A stretch of 64,000 bases of DNA, taken from contig JBHIVA010000004.1 in the NCBI GenBank assembly GCA_042138015.1, forward strand, positions 1 through 64,000, written 5' to 3'. The position numbers and the translations under genes were made by a program. The stretch comes from TH1177 sp042138015 (GTDB lineage Archaea; Thermoproteota; Nitrososphaeria; Nitrososphaerales; Nitrososphaeraceae). Shown one piece after another: positions 49,326 through 58,598 of this stretch. The notes beneath the pieces were generated by a model. The model searched no databases. It was not told where the DNA came from and saw only the letters and a program-made list of their open reading frames with translations. Position 1 is the stretch's first letter, and each line of letters starts with the position of its first letter.

Positions 49326-50606
49326 ATGATTACTCTATATATGGATATATTTTTAGGAAGGAAAATTTTGAAAAAAATGAACTTATCTGAACAACCTTCC
49401 AAAATGACAGAAGATAAAGATAATGATAGAAATTTTAATGATATTAATAATGCTAACGATTTAAGGAAAAATAAAGAAAGTTTTAACGATAACAAAAAAT
49501 CTGATAACAAAGATCCACCAAATTCTAAAAATAAACCCACCAAAGACATTATTGATATTCAAAAATACGATATTTATAACAAAGGAATTAATCACATGGC
49601 TAATGAAAAACTTGTAGATGGCATAAGATGCTTTGAATTGGCTTTACGTATGGATCCAAACTTTGTAAATGCATGGATAAAAAAAGGATACTCTCATTTT
49701 CATCTAAATGAGTTTACTGTTGCTATTTCTTGCTATGACAAAGCACTAAATCTCGATGTGAACAACTCCGAGGCGTGGAATCTTAAAGGATTATCTTATT
49801 ATCGACTGGGAAATATTCAGAAAGCTATTGAATGCTGTGAAAAAGGAATAGATATCGATCACAATGATGGAATGTCATGGTACAATCTTGCATGTTTTCT
49901 CGTTTTAGATGGAAGAGTCGATGATGGTATAGAATCTCTCAAAAGGGCGATAGAAATAGACATTTCTTATGCGAAAAGGGCTGTAAGAGATAGAGATTTT
50001 GAAAATGCAAAAGCTGAAGAAGGTTTTAGACGAATTGTAGAGGTAGTTGTGTTAGAAGCTATCCGTCTGGGTTATGATTATTCTGGTAGAATAGTTTGGA
50101 TAACAGGAATGGATAAAGCAGAGGTAGAGGATGCTCTGATGAAATTAACTATGAAAGGATTGATCAACCGAAAAGAAAAGAAAAATATCTTCAGTAAGGA
50201 AGAATATTATGAGGTGGCTAAAGAGATCGCATCGAAGATAGGTACGGTAAAAAGGTCTGGATTCATGGGTAAATCGAGAGAAATAACCCCACCAATTCAA
50301 CAACTGCGAGATATTTCTGAACTATTAAATAAATCTAGAGATTCAGTTGAAAAGGGGGATGTTCTTTTAACCATGGCATATTTTGATCAGTTAATAAATC
50401 CCACAGTTCACGGAAGTTTAATGATTGAAAAATTTTTTAATGAACATAGAGATCTCAGACTTTACTTAAATCGGTTAAAAGACAGAGGACAAGAATATCT
50501 TAATTCTCACAAAAGTGATTTCATTAAAATGATAAATGAGATTGATGGTAAGATTCGGGGTCATAATTTACCTGAGAAAACCTTAAACGATAATATCAAT
50601 CAGTGA
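49326..50606 (+). CDS. TPR-repeat protein with C-terminal winged-helix-like domain
   Basis: 426 aa from the first ATG; a second ATG at 49377 (MNLSEQPSKMTED) is a likely true start because the preceding 17 residues are hydrophobic and lack a ribosome site. An N/K/D-rich disordered stretch (about 25-78) precedes three TPR units (about 85-190, e.g. AWNLKGLSYYRLGNIQKAIE). Residues about 235-300 look like a winged helix (GYDYSGRIVWITGMDKAEVE, then LMKLTMKGLINRKEK). Probably an adaptor or DNA-linked scaffold. Divergent from the J-domain gene. Confidence 0.75.
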   Translation: MITLYMDIFLGRKILKKMNLSEQPSKMTEDKDNDRNFNDINNANDLRKNKESFNDNKKSDNKDPPNSKNKPTKDIIDIQKYDIYNKGINHMANEKLVDGIRCFELALRMDPNFVNAWIKKGYSHFHLNEFTVAISCYDKALNLDVNNSEAWNLKGLSYYRLGNIQKAIECCEKGIDIDHNDGMSWYNLACFLVLDGRVDDGIESLKRAIEIDISYAKRAVRDRDFENAKAEEGFRRIVEVVVLEAIRLGYDYSGRIVWITGMDKAEVEDALMKLTMKGLINRKEKKNIFSKEEYYEVAKEIASKIGTVKRSGFMGKSREITPPIQQLRDISELLNKSRDSVEKGDVLLTMAYFDQLINPTVHGSLMIEKFFNEHRDLRLYLNRLKDRGQEYLNSHKSDFIKMINEIDGKIRGHNLPEKTLNDNINQ

Positions 50607-50726
50607 TTGAAAAAACTTTCACCTTTCAGGTAAACATATGTTCATAAAGTTAAACATTGGCGGTGTTAAAAGTTTAATATTAATAAATTCATTAGTAATA
50701 TATAATCTAAGTATTCAGTTATAGAT

Positions 50727-51527
50727 ATGCCAAAAATTTTTGCTGATGTGAGCGAAAAAGAAATTACTAGATCAATCGCCTCAATGTTTATGGAGACTAT
50801 GAATGATTATGCAGATTCGGAAGTCATAATTATAGGAGCTGGACCTGCCGGGTTGTCAGCTGGAAGAGAACTAGGTAAACTTGGAATACGAACGCTAATC
50901 ATTGAACAGAATAATTACATTGGAGGTGGATATTGGGTGGGTGGATATATGATGAATCCTGTTACAGTCAGATCTCCTGCAGAAAAAATTTGGGATGAAT
51001 TGGGAGTGCCTTATAGAACAATCAGGAAAGGACTTTATGCAACGTGGGGACCCCATGCCTGTTCTAAATTAATTGCATCTGCATGTGATGCAGGAGTTAG
51101 GTTTTTACAGTTAACAAAATTCGATGATCTTGTGATTAAAAATAAGAGAGTGGGAGGAGTAGTAGTTAATTGGATGCCTGTTTCTGCTTTGCCAAGAAAT
51201 ATTACTTGCGTTGATCCCATAGCCTTTGAAAGTAAGGTTGTAATCGATGCTTCGGGTCATGATTCTGTTGCTGTTAGAAGATTAATGGAACGGGGTTATG
51301 TGAAATGGAGAGGAATGGATCCTATGGCAGTTGATATCAGTGAGGATGCAGTTGTAAATTATACCGGAGAAGTTTTTCCTGGATTGGTTGCAACTGGTAT
51401 GTCTGTAACTGAAACTTTCGGATTGCCTCGAATGGGGCCAACGTTTGGATCCATGCTTCTTTCAGGTAAAAAAGCAGCAGAAGTTGCAGCAAGCAAATTA
51501 AAAGAATTAGTTGAAATACACAATTAG
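50727..51527 (+). CDS. thi4: Thiamine thiazole synthase Thi4 (Cys-type active site)
   Basis: 266-aa flavoprotein fold: dinucleotide motif IIIGAGPAGLSAGREL (residues 34-49), the GGGYWVGGYMMNPV region and late VATGMSVTETFGLPRMGPTFG. It builds the thiamine thiazole from NAD and glycine. C161 in NITCVDPIAFESK aligns with the yeast Thi4 Cys205 position, which donates its own sulfur and is a single-turnover enzyme; methanogen Thi4 has His there and uses sulfide. So this may be a sacrificial (suicide) form. Confidence 0.9.
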   Translation: MPKIFADVSEKEITRSIASMFMETMNDYADSEVIIIGAGPAGLSAGRELGKLGIRTLIIEQNNYIGGGYWVGGYMMNPVTVRSPAEKIWDELGVPYRTIRKGLYATWGPHACSKLIASACDAGVRFLQLTKFDDLVIKNKRVGGVVVNWMPVSALPRNITCVDPIAFESKVVIDASGHDSVAVRRLMERGYVKWRGMDPMAVDISEDAVVNYTGEVFPGLVATGMSVTETFGLPRMGPTFGSMLLSGKKAAEVAASKLKELVEIHN

Positions 51528-51584
51528 CTTATTGTTTATTATTTCATTTCTCTATTTTTATAATTGTCAATATAGACACTTAAA

Positions 51585-52430
51585 ATGTTAACCAATGTTT
51601 TTTTATATAATTATTCCAGATGGACAAAAATCGATCTTGATGAAATTATTTACAATTTAAGAAAAATATTTAGCAATTTATTCCTAACAAAAGTAAAGAA
51701 AAATGATACTCGATTTTCGAGATCTAATTTCTCTCAGATAGAAATCGATTTTCAATACTTTCAAAGCAAATGTGTCATCAAGAATATTAAAGATCAATTA
51801 GATATCAATAAGATTTTACCTTTTAGAAAGGGGATAAAGGATGAATTCACTATTAATCCTAATAACATCAATAAACAATTATATTTTCAGAATAAATTAG
51901 CGAAGGAATTTGGCTTCGAAGAAAATATAGTGATGTATGATGGTATTATTTTGCAAAAACTTTATCAAGAAATCCTAGGTAAAATCGGTCTCGAATTTAA
52001 TCTATCAGAATTGTATATAATAATAATTGATGATTTAATTGGTTCATTCGATGAAATTGATTGGAAGTATCATGCTAGGTCGATTATTTGTGGAAATCCA
52101 ACTCTCATTTCTACATCTGGTTTGATTTACGGTCTTGCGAAGCCTAAAGATTATTACCTTAAGCTAATCTATTATTATCGAGTACCTCAAATATTGAAAA
52201 CCCTCAAAAAGGAATATAGAGGAAGATGTATCGAAAATAATGATGAAAGAATAAATTCAATAGTAGAAGGATTGGCAATCCAATCTATATATTATTTTAT
52301 AAAAGGAGATTCTTTTTGTGATGATCCTACGTGTAGACTTTTTAACTCTCATTGGCAAGAAGAAATATTGAGGTTGAACTTCAATAAATTTTTTTGTAAA
52401 AAACATCTAGATATTATAAGAAAATTATAA
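51585..52430 (+). CDS. Archaeal protein of unknown function, DUF6775-like
   Basis: 281 aa, soluble. The C-terminal half has KYHARSIICGNPTLISTSGLIYGLAKPKDYYLKLI, a pattern (HAR...G...ISTxGL...AKP) I associate with an archaeal putative-metallopeptidase family (DUF6775), then FCDDPTCRLFNSHWQEE and a final FFCKKH, giving three Cys plus His that could bind metal. Family assignment is tentative. Follows thi4 by 57 bp and is followed by trxB. Confidence 0.5.
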   Translation: MLTNVFLYNYSRWTKIDLDEIIYNLRKIFSNLFLTKVKKNDTRFSRSNFSQIEIDFQYFQSKCVIKNIKDQLDINKILPFRKGIKDEFTINPNNINKQLYFQNKLAKEFGFEENIVMYDGIILQKLYQEILGKIGLEFNLSELYIIIIDDLIGSFDEIDWKYHARSIICGNPTLISTSGLIYGLAKPKDYYLKLIYYYRVPQILKTLKKEYRGRCIENNDERINSIVEGLAIQSIYYFIKGDSFCDDPTCRLFNSHWQEEILRLNFNKFFCKKHLDIIRKL

Positions 52431-52548
52431 TAATCTATAACATCGATAGGTCATGTAATTATTTAACCACAGTCTACATATTTTAAATTTAATTTTCTTT
52501 TATCTACGCTAATAAATTATTAATGAGTATCTTTTTCTACTATTATTA

Positions 52549-53541
52549 ATGCGAAACCGTAACGATGACACTTCTAAGAATAAGATTCTTAAAAATTCCA
52601 ATACTTCAGATGTAAATCTGGAACTTTATGATGTTATTATTATAGGTTCTGGTCCTGCTGGATATACTGCTGGTACTTATACTTCTAGGGCTAAACTTAA
52701 AACTTTGATAATTACAGGATCTCTTCCTGGAGGTCAGCTCATGACCACAAGTGAAGTAGAAAATTACCCTGGTTTTCCAAACGGAATCTTTGGGCCAGAG
52801 TTAATGATGAATATGAGACAACAAGCAGAAAGGTTTGGAGCAAATATTGTTGATGATGAGGTAATAGAAGTTAATTTTGATGTTAAACCATTTATCGTCA
52901 TGACACATGCTATGAAATATGTTTCTAGATCAATTCTTATTTGTACTGGCGCATCTCCTAGAAAACTAGGAATAGACGGAGAAGAAAAGTTTGGGGGGAG
53001 AGGGGTGTCATATTGTGCAACATGTGACGGTCCCTTTTTCAAGGGAGAAGATATTGTAGTAGCAGGTGGTGGAGATACTGCATTAGAAGAAGCAACTTTT
53101 CTCACGAAATTTGGAAAATCTGTGAAAATAATACATCGAAGGAATGCTCTCCGAGCAAGCAAAATTCTCCAAGAGAAAGCATTTGAAAATCCTAAGATTA
53201 AATTTATTTGGAATTCTGTTATAAGAAAAATTGAGGGAGATAAAAAAATATCAAAAATAACCGTTAAAGATTTAGACACATTTAAGGAAACCGAATTAAA
53301 TATAGGGGGTTTGTTTGTTGCGATAGGCCATGAGCCTAACACTAAAATTTTTGAAGGTCAGATCGAAATGGATGAGCATGGATATATTATCTTGAAAGAA
53401 AACACCAAGACAAGTGTCGATGGTATCTTTGCTGCAGGTGATGTTCATGATTATAGGTATAGACAAGCAGTTACCGCTGCCGGTTACGGATGTATGGCAG
53501 CTCTAGATGTTGAGAAATGGTTGAGCGATAAATTAACATAA
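52549..53541 (+). CDS. trxB: Thioredoxin reductase
   Basis: 330-aa FAD/NADPH disulfide reductase: FAD motif GSGPAG at 33-38, redox pair C156-A-T-C159 (SYCATCDGPFF), NADPH motif GGGDTALEE, and terminal FAD contact GIFAAGDVHDYRYRQAVTAAGYG. It regenerates reduced thioredoxin for oxidative defence and biosynthesis. The ~25-residue polar N-terminal extension is unusual but harmless. Convergent with cysK. Confidence 0.95.
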   Translation: MRNRNDDTSKNKILKNSNTSDVNLELYDVIIIGSGPAGYTAGTYTSRAKLKTLIITGSLPGGQLMTTSEVENYPGFPNGIFGPELMMNMRQQAERFGANIVDDEVIEVNFDVKPFIVMTHAMKYVSRSILICTGASPRKLGIDGEEKFGGRGVSYCATCDGPFFKGEDIVVAGGGDTALEEATFLTKFGKSVKIIHRRNALRASKILQEKAFENPKIKFIWNSVIRKIEGDKKISKITVKDLDTFKETELNIGGLFVAIGHEPNTKIFEGQIEMDEHGYIILKENTKTSVDGIFAAGDVHDYRYRQAVTAAGYGCMAALDVEKWLSDKLT

Positions 53542-53584
53542 TTCTTAATTTTTATTGTCTTTATCGGTCCCTACTAAAATGTTA

Positions 53585-54583
53585 TTAATACCAAACTTTT
53601 GAGTGATGCTTAGCCTTCTCGAAATTTTTGTCATATTGTTCTTCAGAAAATACGTTTTGTTGTAAATATAAACTTTTGAACTTTCTTCCATCATCAGCAA
53701 AAATTCCAACTATTACCCCTTTCTCAGTCTTATTTCTTTGTTTTATCATTGCAGCCATAACAGAACCAGATGATGGGCCAACGAGAATATTTTCATTCTT
53801 GGAAAGCTCCTTTACCATATTGAATGATTCTTTGTTAGTTGCAGTAAACCATTCATCTATAACTTCTTGTCTTCTTTTAAAAAGGTCAGGCATAGAAGAT
53901 TCTTCAAAATTTCTTAATCCCTGCAGTAGATGATTTTTTTGTGCTTCGACAGCAATAACTTTAACAAGAGGATTTTTTTCTTTTAAAAATACTCCAGTTC
54001 CAGTAATTGTGCCTCCAGTACCACATCCAGTCAGGAAATGTGTTATTGATCCATTTGTCTGTTTCCAAATTTCAGGTCCAGTACTTTCGTAATGTGCTAA
54101 GAAGTTGGCATCATTATCATATTGATTGGGCATATAGTAAATATCAGGTCTAGGAGTTGAAATGGCTTTTGCCAATGCAATACTCTGATCAGTTCCTGCA
54201 CCAACTCTTGGACAGAGGTCATCAGAAGTTTCATGTATTGTTGCACCAAGTTTTTTCAAAATTTTTTTTGTTTCTTCGCTAACTTTGTCCGGTATAACTA
54301 TCTCAACCTTATATCCCAACGATGAAGAAATTCCAGTTAAAGCAATTCCAGTATTTCCAGAGGTAGGTTCTATTATTATACTTCTATTTTTATGAATCAA
54401 CCCTCTTTTTTCTGCATCTTTTATCATCCAATATGCTGCTCTATCTTTAACTGAACCAAATGGATTATGCCATTCAAGTTTTGCGAAAAGTTTTACATTC
54501 TTTGAGGAAAAAGTAGATAACTCTATTAAAGGGGTATTACCAATCTTCTGATGTATTTCTGTCTTTAACGAAAATCCACTCAT
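53585..54583 (-). CDS. cysK: Cysteine synthase (O-acetylserine/O-phosphoserine sulfhydrylase family)
   Basis: 332-aa PLP enzyme. Schiff-base K46 in NPFGSVKDRAAYWM, substrate loop PTSGNTG at 73-79, phosphate-binding GCGTGGTITGTGVFLKE, and a late VGPSSGSVMAA. It makes cysteine from activated serine and sulfide. Exact donor (O-acetylserine, O-phosphoserine or cystathionine) cannot be read from sequence alone. Starts 5 bp after tusA, a tight operon. Confidence 0.92.
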   Translation of the reverse strand: MSGFSLKTEIHQKIGNTPLIELSTFSSKNVKLFAKLEWHNPFGSVKDRAAYWMIKDAEKRGLIHKNRSIIIEPTSGNTGIALTGISSSLGYKVEIVIPDKVSEETKKILKKLGATIHETSDDLCPRVGAGTDQSIALAKAISTPRPDIYYMPNQYDNDANFLAHYESTGPEIWKQTNGSITHFLTGCGTGGTITGTGVFLKEKNPLVKVIAVEAQKNHLLQGLRNFEESSMPDLFKRRQEVIDEWFTATNKESFNMVKELSKNENILVGPSSGSVMAAMIKQRNKTEKGVIVGIFADDGRKFKSLYLQQNVFSEEQYDKNFEKAKHHSKVWY

Positions 54584-54588
54584 TTTTA

Positions 54589-54831
54589 TTACTTAGCCTT
54601 TTTGATTATAAATATTAGATTCTGTTCTTTCTTGTCTATAGTAAGTAATTCATGACCATTCCTGTTTACCCATCTAGATATATCTTCTTCCGATTGCGGA
54701 TCATCAGCAACAACTTTTAATTTATCTCCTCTAGCCATTTTTTCCATCTCTATTTTTGTTCTAAATACCGGTTCAGGACAATAGAGACCTCTAACATCAA
54801 TAACTTTTTTAAATTCATTATCATTATCCAT
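54589..54831 (-). CDS. tusA: TusA-like sulfur carrier protein
   Basis: 80 aa, SirA/TusA fold. N-terminal IDVRGLYCPEPVFRTKIEM has the CPxP motif with the sulfur-accepting C18; the following RGDKLKVVADDPQSEEDI and helix complete the fold. It relays persulfide sulfur. Directly upstream of cysK in the same operon, linking sulfur delivery to cysteine formation. Confidence 0.92.
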   Translation of the reverse strand: MDNDNEFKKVIDVRGLYCPEPVFRTKIEMEKMARGDKLKVVADDPQSEEDISRWVNRNGHELLTIDKKEQNLIFIIKKAK

Positions 54832-55007
54832 ATAAGTAATATTTGTAATTTAGAGGAATTTAAACTTAATATAATGCATATAATATGAGATTAAAAATAT
54901 ATTTCTCTTTGCAAGCTCTGGAATAACGTTAAAAATGGTTTAGATTCATAGCAACTAACGTTTCAAATAAATCATTACGTTAGGTTGTTTCGGAATGATG
55001 TTGATTA

Positions 55008-55775
55008 TCATCTAAATACATCAAGCTTTTCATTTCTATTCAACTCTTTACTGGTCGATCTATTTGTTAGAGAAAAATTTAACCCTCTGACAATAGCAAA
55101 AGGAATATAATCTGATTTTCCCATGACTAATTCTGAGGCTCCAGCTAGTTCATCAGCTATGGCAATTTCGGTAACCAGAAGTATTTTTCTGTACATATCT
55201 CTTTTACCTATATAACTTTTAATTGGCTTGATCCCAGAGATACCAATTGCCACATTCGTTTGTCCATTCCTAAATGGTCTGCCAAATGTATCTGATATGA
55301 TTACTGCTATTTTCTTCCCAGTTTTTTTCTTAATTTCAGTTCGAATTTTATGAGCAGATTTATCTGGATTCTCTGGAAGTAATAAAACCGTCTCACTGTC
55401 ATCACTTACATTGCTCCTGTCTATTCCCGCGTTAGCGCATATATATCCTTGATTCGTTTCTACTATAATTGTTCTATTAAAAATTTTTACAACTTGTCTT
55501 GATTCCTTCAAAATAATCTCTACTAATCGGGGATCTTTATTAACCAGCTTACTAATTTTTAATGCATTTTTCGAAGGTCTAACATCTCGTAAATTAACAA
55601 ATCTACCCTCTTTTTTAGATATTATTTTTTGTGCAACCACTAAAATATCTTTATCTAGTAATTGTAAGGAGTTAATTTTTTTTATGGATCTTACTAGTAA
55701 ATCTACAATATCTTCGTCGATTTTTATTTCAGTTGAAACAGGAATAGGAATAATCTCTAACTTGTTAATCGGCAA
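55008..55775 (-). CDS. cofE: Coenzyme F420-0:L-glutamate ligase
   Basis: 255 aa, adds glutamate(s) to F420-0. Recognised by the IISKKEGRFVNL and AQKI region near the N-terminus, then CANAGIDRSNV, the IISDTFGRPFRNGQTNVAIG signature and DELAGASELVMGKSD. F420 is made by ammonia-oxidising archaea. The start overlaps the end of the upstream HAD gene by 19 bp. Confidence 0.93.
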   Translation of the reverse strand: MPINKLEIIPIPVSTEIKIDEDIVDLLVRSIKKINSLQLLDKDILVVAQKIISKKEGRFVNLRDVRPSKNALKISKLVNKDPRLVEIILKESRQVVKIFNRTIIVETNQGYICANAGIDRSNVSDDSETVLLLPENPDKSAHKIRTEIKKKTGKKIAVIISDTFGRPFRNGQTNVAIGISGIKPIKSYIGKRDMYRKILLVTEIAIADELAGASELVMGKSDYIPFAIVRGLNFSLTNRSTSKELNRNEKLDVFR

Positions 55776-56440
55776 TCTCTTAGATATTTTTCTTTCGTAT
55801 GTAAAATAGATTTTCCGAACCGTTTTTCCAACAGATGTCTTAATAACAACAAATTTCTTATTTCTATAACCTCATCAGCCATTTTCTTCACTATATCAAC
55901 TGGACAAAACCCAACGGTATAAGAAGCTAGATCAAATAATTTTAAATCATTAGCCCCATCTACAACTACCACAATTTCCTCTTTTTTAATATTCCATTTT
56001 TCTAGAAGTGGTTTTACATGTAAAGACTTGTCTGAGGTTACCTTAAGATCTATATCATATAACAATCCATTTTTGAAGATGAGTTCATTAGAAAAAATCA
56101 AGTCTAAACCCAACTCCTTTTTTAATCTGTCCGTTATAATTGTAAAACCTCCAGAAACAGCTATCATTTTCCAACCTGCATTTTTTAAAGATATACAAAG
56201 ATCCTTTGCACCAGGCATAATTTCCAAGTTTTCGCCAATTTTCTTTGCGTCTTCATATTTAATTCCCCGTAACGCATGTACCCTCTTAATAAGACCATCT
56301 TCCCATTTTATATCACCTCGTATTCCCTGTTTAGTAATATCCCAAATTTCCTTTTCCTTTTGTGGTCCGAATACTTGAGCCAGAACTGGAAGGTATTCTG
56401 CATTCAGCAAAACGCCTTCCACATCAAATATTATTAGCAT
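55757..56440 (-). CDS. HAD-family phosphatase (SerB/ThrH-like)
   Basis: 227 aa. Motif I is FDVEGVLL (D6, with Glu at the second position as in ThrH-type proteins), motif II-like MIAVSGGFTIIT, then motif III/IV VVVDGANDLKLFDLASYTVGFCPVD. A cap-like helical insert lies at about 20-75. Likely phosphoserine phosphatase or a related small-molecule phosphatase. Overlaps cofE by 19 bp, so the two are co-translated; a link to F420 synthesis is inference. Confidence 0.82.
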   Translation of the reverse strand: MLIIFDVEGVLLNAEYLPVLAQVFGPQKEKEIWDITKQGIRGDIKWEDGLIKRVHALRGIKYEDAKKIGENLEIMPGAKDLCISLKNAGWKMIAVSGGFTIITDRLKKELGLDLIFSNELIFKNGLLYDIDLKVTSDKSLHVKPLLEKWNIKKEEIVVVVDGANDLKLFDLASYTVGFCPVDIVKKMADEVIEIRNLLLLRHLLEKRFGKSILHTKEKYLRDCRLTS

Positions 56441-56624
56441 TGGTATTTGTCTTAGCGACTATTTCAACCGTATATTAAGTTTGTCTGGAATTTCAATCTT
56501 CTAACATAAATCTCATGAATAAAATTCTATTTATTCCAATGTTATAACATATGCAGATCTTTTCTGGGAATTCTAGACAAGAGTATAATTATCCGTTCAT
56601 AATATTAAATGACGATATCAAAAC

Positions 56625-57836
56625 ATGAATTATGAGCTGATTTTTCCAATGTATTTTTTGATATCAATAAATGTAGGAGTACTCATTGCTTGGTTTTATT
56701 TGTTGATTTCTACAACGAATTCATTAATAAATTCACCAAAGTTAATCAATTTCGATAATCGTAAAAATACGTATCTAGGATATCCCAAAGTTAGTATAAT
56801 ATTACCTGCAAGAAATGAGGCCGATTACATCAAAAAATGTATCGATAGTCTCTTAAAGCAAACATATTCTAATTATGAAATTATTTTAGTTAATGATTCA
56901 TCATCTGATAATACATTAGCAATAATGAAAGAGTATGAGAAACAAAATTCTAATATCATGACATTGGATATTAAGACAAGACCTAAAGGTTGGATTGGGA
57001 AAAATTGGGCATGTTATCAAGGCTATCTAAAATCTTCAGGCGATCTCTTGCTTTTTACAGATGCTGATTCTTTTCATTCTGAAACTACTTTAGAAATGGC
57101 TGTTTCATGTATAATTGCCAATAAATTACAGGCATTAACATTACTTCCGAAATTATTAAGTAATGATATATTTACCAATTTAACTTTGCCCATTTTTATT
57201 ACTTTCTTACATACAAGATATTCTCCATTGAAAGTTAATAATCCTAAGTCAAAATTAGGATATTTTTTTGGAAGTTATTTTATTATAACAAAAGAGACAT
57301 ACGAAGCAATAGGATCTCATGAATCTGTAAAAAATGAAATAATTGAAGATGGGGCACTTGGTAAAAAAGTAAAAGAAGGTGATTACAAAATGAGAATGAT
57401 TAGAGCTGAAAAATATGTTACCGCACATTGGGCAAGAAATAGTAAAGAATTATTAGACGCTATTGATAGACTAGTTGTAGCCTTCTATAAAGGGAATAAG
57501 ACGAAGACATTAATGTTGACTATTGGATTATTTTTTTTAATATTGTCTCCATTTATTTTTCTCACTTTTATTTTTAGTTTCTTTATTTCTTTTGATACAT
57601 CATACATTATTCTCAGTCATATTTGTTTTTTTATAATTATTCTAATAATTCTGACTAGCATAATACATTATAAGAATACTTTAAGTATTAATTGGGTATA
57701 TTCTCTCGGGACACCAATAGGGGGTTTTATTATTGTTCTGGGATTCGTTAAAGGTATAATTAAGTCGTTTATTAACGGGACAGTAAATTGGAAAGATAGG
57801 AGATATATAATTTCATCAAACCAAGAACCTCTTTAA
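56625..57836 (+). CDS. Membrane family 2 glycosyltransferase (HpnB/CrtQ-like)
   Basis: 403 aa. N-terminal membrane helix (about 8-30), GT-A domain with VSIILPARNEADYIKKCID and the DxD region LLFTDADSFHSE, IEDGALGKKVKEGDY acceptor side, then three hydrophobic segments (about 295-320, 325-350, 365-390). The architecture fits glycosyltransferases that glycosylate carotenoids or hopanoid-type lipids, but the substrate here is unknown. Monocistronic, convergent with mpg, 7 bp apart. Confidence 0.82.
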   Translation: MNYELIFPMYFLISINVGVLIAWFYLLISTTNSLINSPKLINFDNRKNTYLGYPKVSIILPARNEADYIKKCIDSLLKQTYSNYEIILVNDSSSDNTLAIMKEYEKQNSNIMTLDIKTRPKGWIGKNWACYQGYLKSSGDLLLFTDADSFHSETTLEMAVSCIIANKLQALTLLPKLLSNDIFTNLTLPIFITFLHTRYSPLKVNNPKSKLGYFFGSYFIITKETYEAIGSHESVKNEIIEDGALGKKVKEGDYKMRMIRAEKYVTAHWARNSKELLDAIDRLVVAFYKGNKTKTLMLTIGLFFLILSPFIFLTFIFSFFISFDTSYIILSHICFFIIILIILTSIIHYKNTLSINWVYSLGTPIGGFIIVLGFVKGIIKSFINGTVNWKDRRYIISSNQEPL

Positions 57837-57843
57837 TATATGG

Positions 57844-58500
57844 CTATAAGTTATGATACATATAATTAAAATTCTCTTTTTTTCTTGATACATATTTATT
57901 AATTATGAAATTTTCTCCACTTTTTTTAGCATATATAAATCTCCAATACTTATCTTTATCATTCAATATTCCAATCCTTTTCGTCGAAAGTACAACATCT
58001 GACATCAATGAATCTTCTATAAATATAGAACTGTTACTATTTGTAATATCCATTCCATTATCCTTTATATCTATATAAAATGCTTGTGTCAATTTTCCCG
58101 GACCTGAAGTCAAATTTAATCTATTCTTATTACCTCTATTTTTTATCATTTGTCTTATTCCAGTTAAAGGTTCTATAGCTCTTATCAAAACAGCGCCAGC
58201 ACATTTCGTATCTATGTGTGCGGTTACATTAAAACAATAATGATTCCCATACGTGAAATAAACATAGGAAAAACCTCCCCTTCCAAACATGAACTTATTT
58301 CGACCAGTTATCCCATTGTATGCATGACTGGCTTTATCATCTTCATATCCATAGGCCTCGGTTTCGACTATAATACCCGTCAATTTTATTATCTTGCAAT
58401 CAATTCTAATTATTCTGACAAGTCTTTTCCCAATCATTTCTCTGGCGACTAAAACCGTTTCCCTCTCATAAAATTCTCTATTAAGAAGATTAATCTTCAA
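57844..58500 (-). CDS. mpg: 3-methyladenine DNA glycosylase (AAG/MPG family)
   Basis: 218 aa. Core ETEAYGYEDDKASHAYNGIT (catalytic Glu in ETEAY, residues 46-50), then RNKFMFGRGGFSYVYFTYG, and TSGPGKLTQAF. It removes alkylated or deaminated purines to start base excision repair. ATG at 58500. Divergent from the site-2 protease gene. Confidence 0.93.
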   Translation of the reverse strand: MKINLLNREFYERETVLVAREMIGKRLVRIIRIDCKIIKLTGIIVETEAYGYEDDKASHAYNGITGRNKFMFGRGGFSYVYFTYGNHYCFNVTAHIDTKCAGAVLIRAIEPLTGIRQMIKNRGNKNRLNLTSGPGKLTQAFYIDIKDNGMDITNSNSSIFIEDSLMSDVVLSTKRIGILNDKDKYWRFIYAKKSGENFIINKYVSRKKENFNYMYHNL

Positions 58501-58598
58501 ATGATACCATTTTCAACATCAGTTCAAAATATTAAAAGATATCAATTGGTCAATAGAATCTGATTGATTTAAATATGATTTAGATCAAACAATGTTAT

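Noticed and set aside
52764..53342. 192-codon frame antisense to trxB
   Set aside because: trxB has complete catalytic motifs in the plus strand; the antisense frame is a codon-bias shadow.
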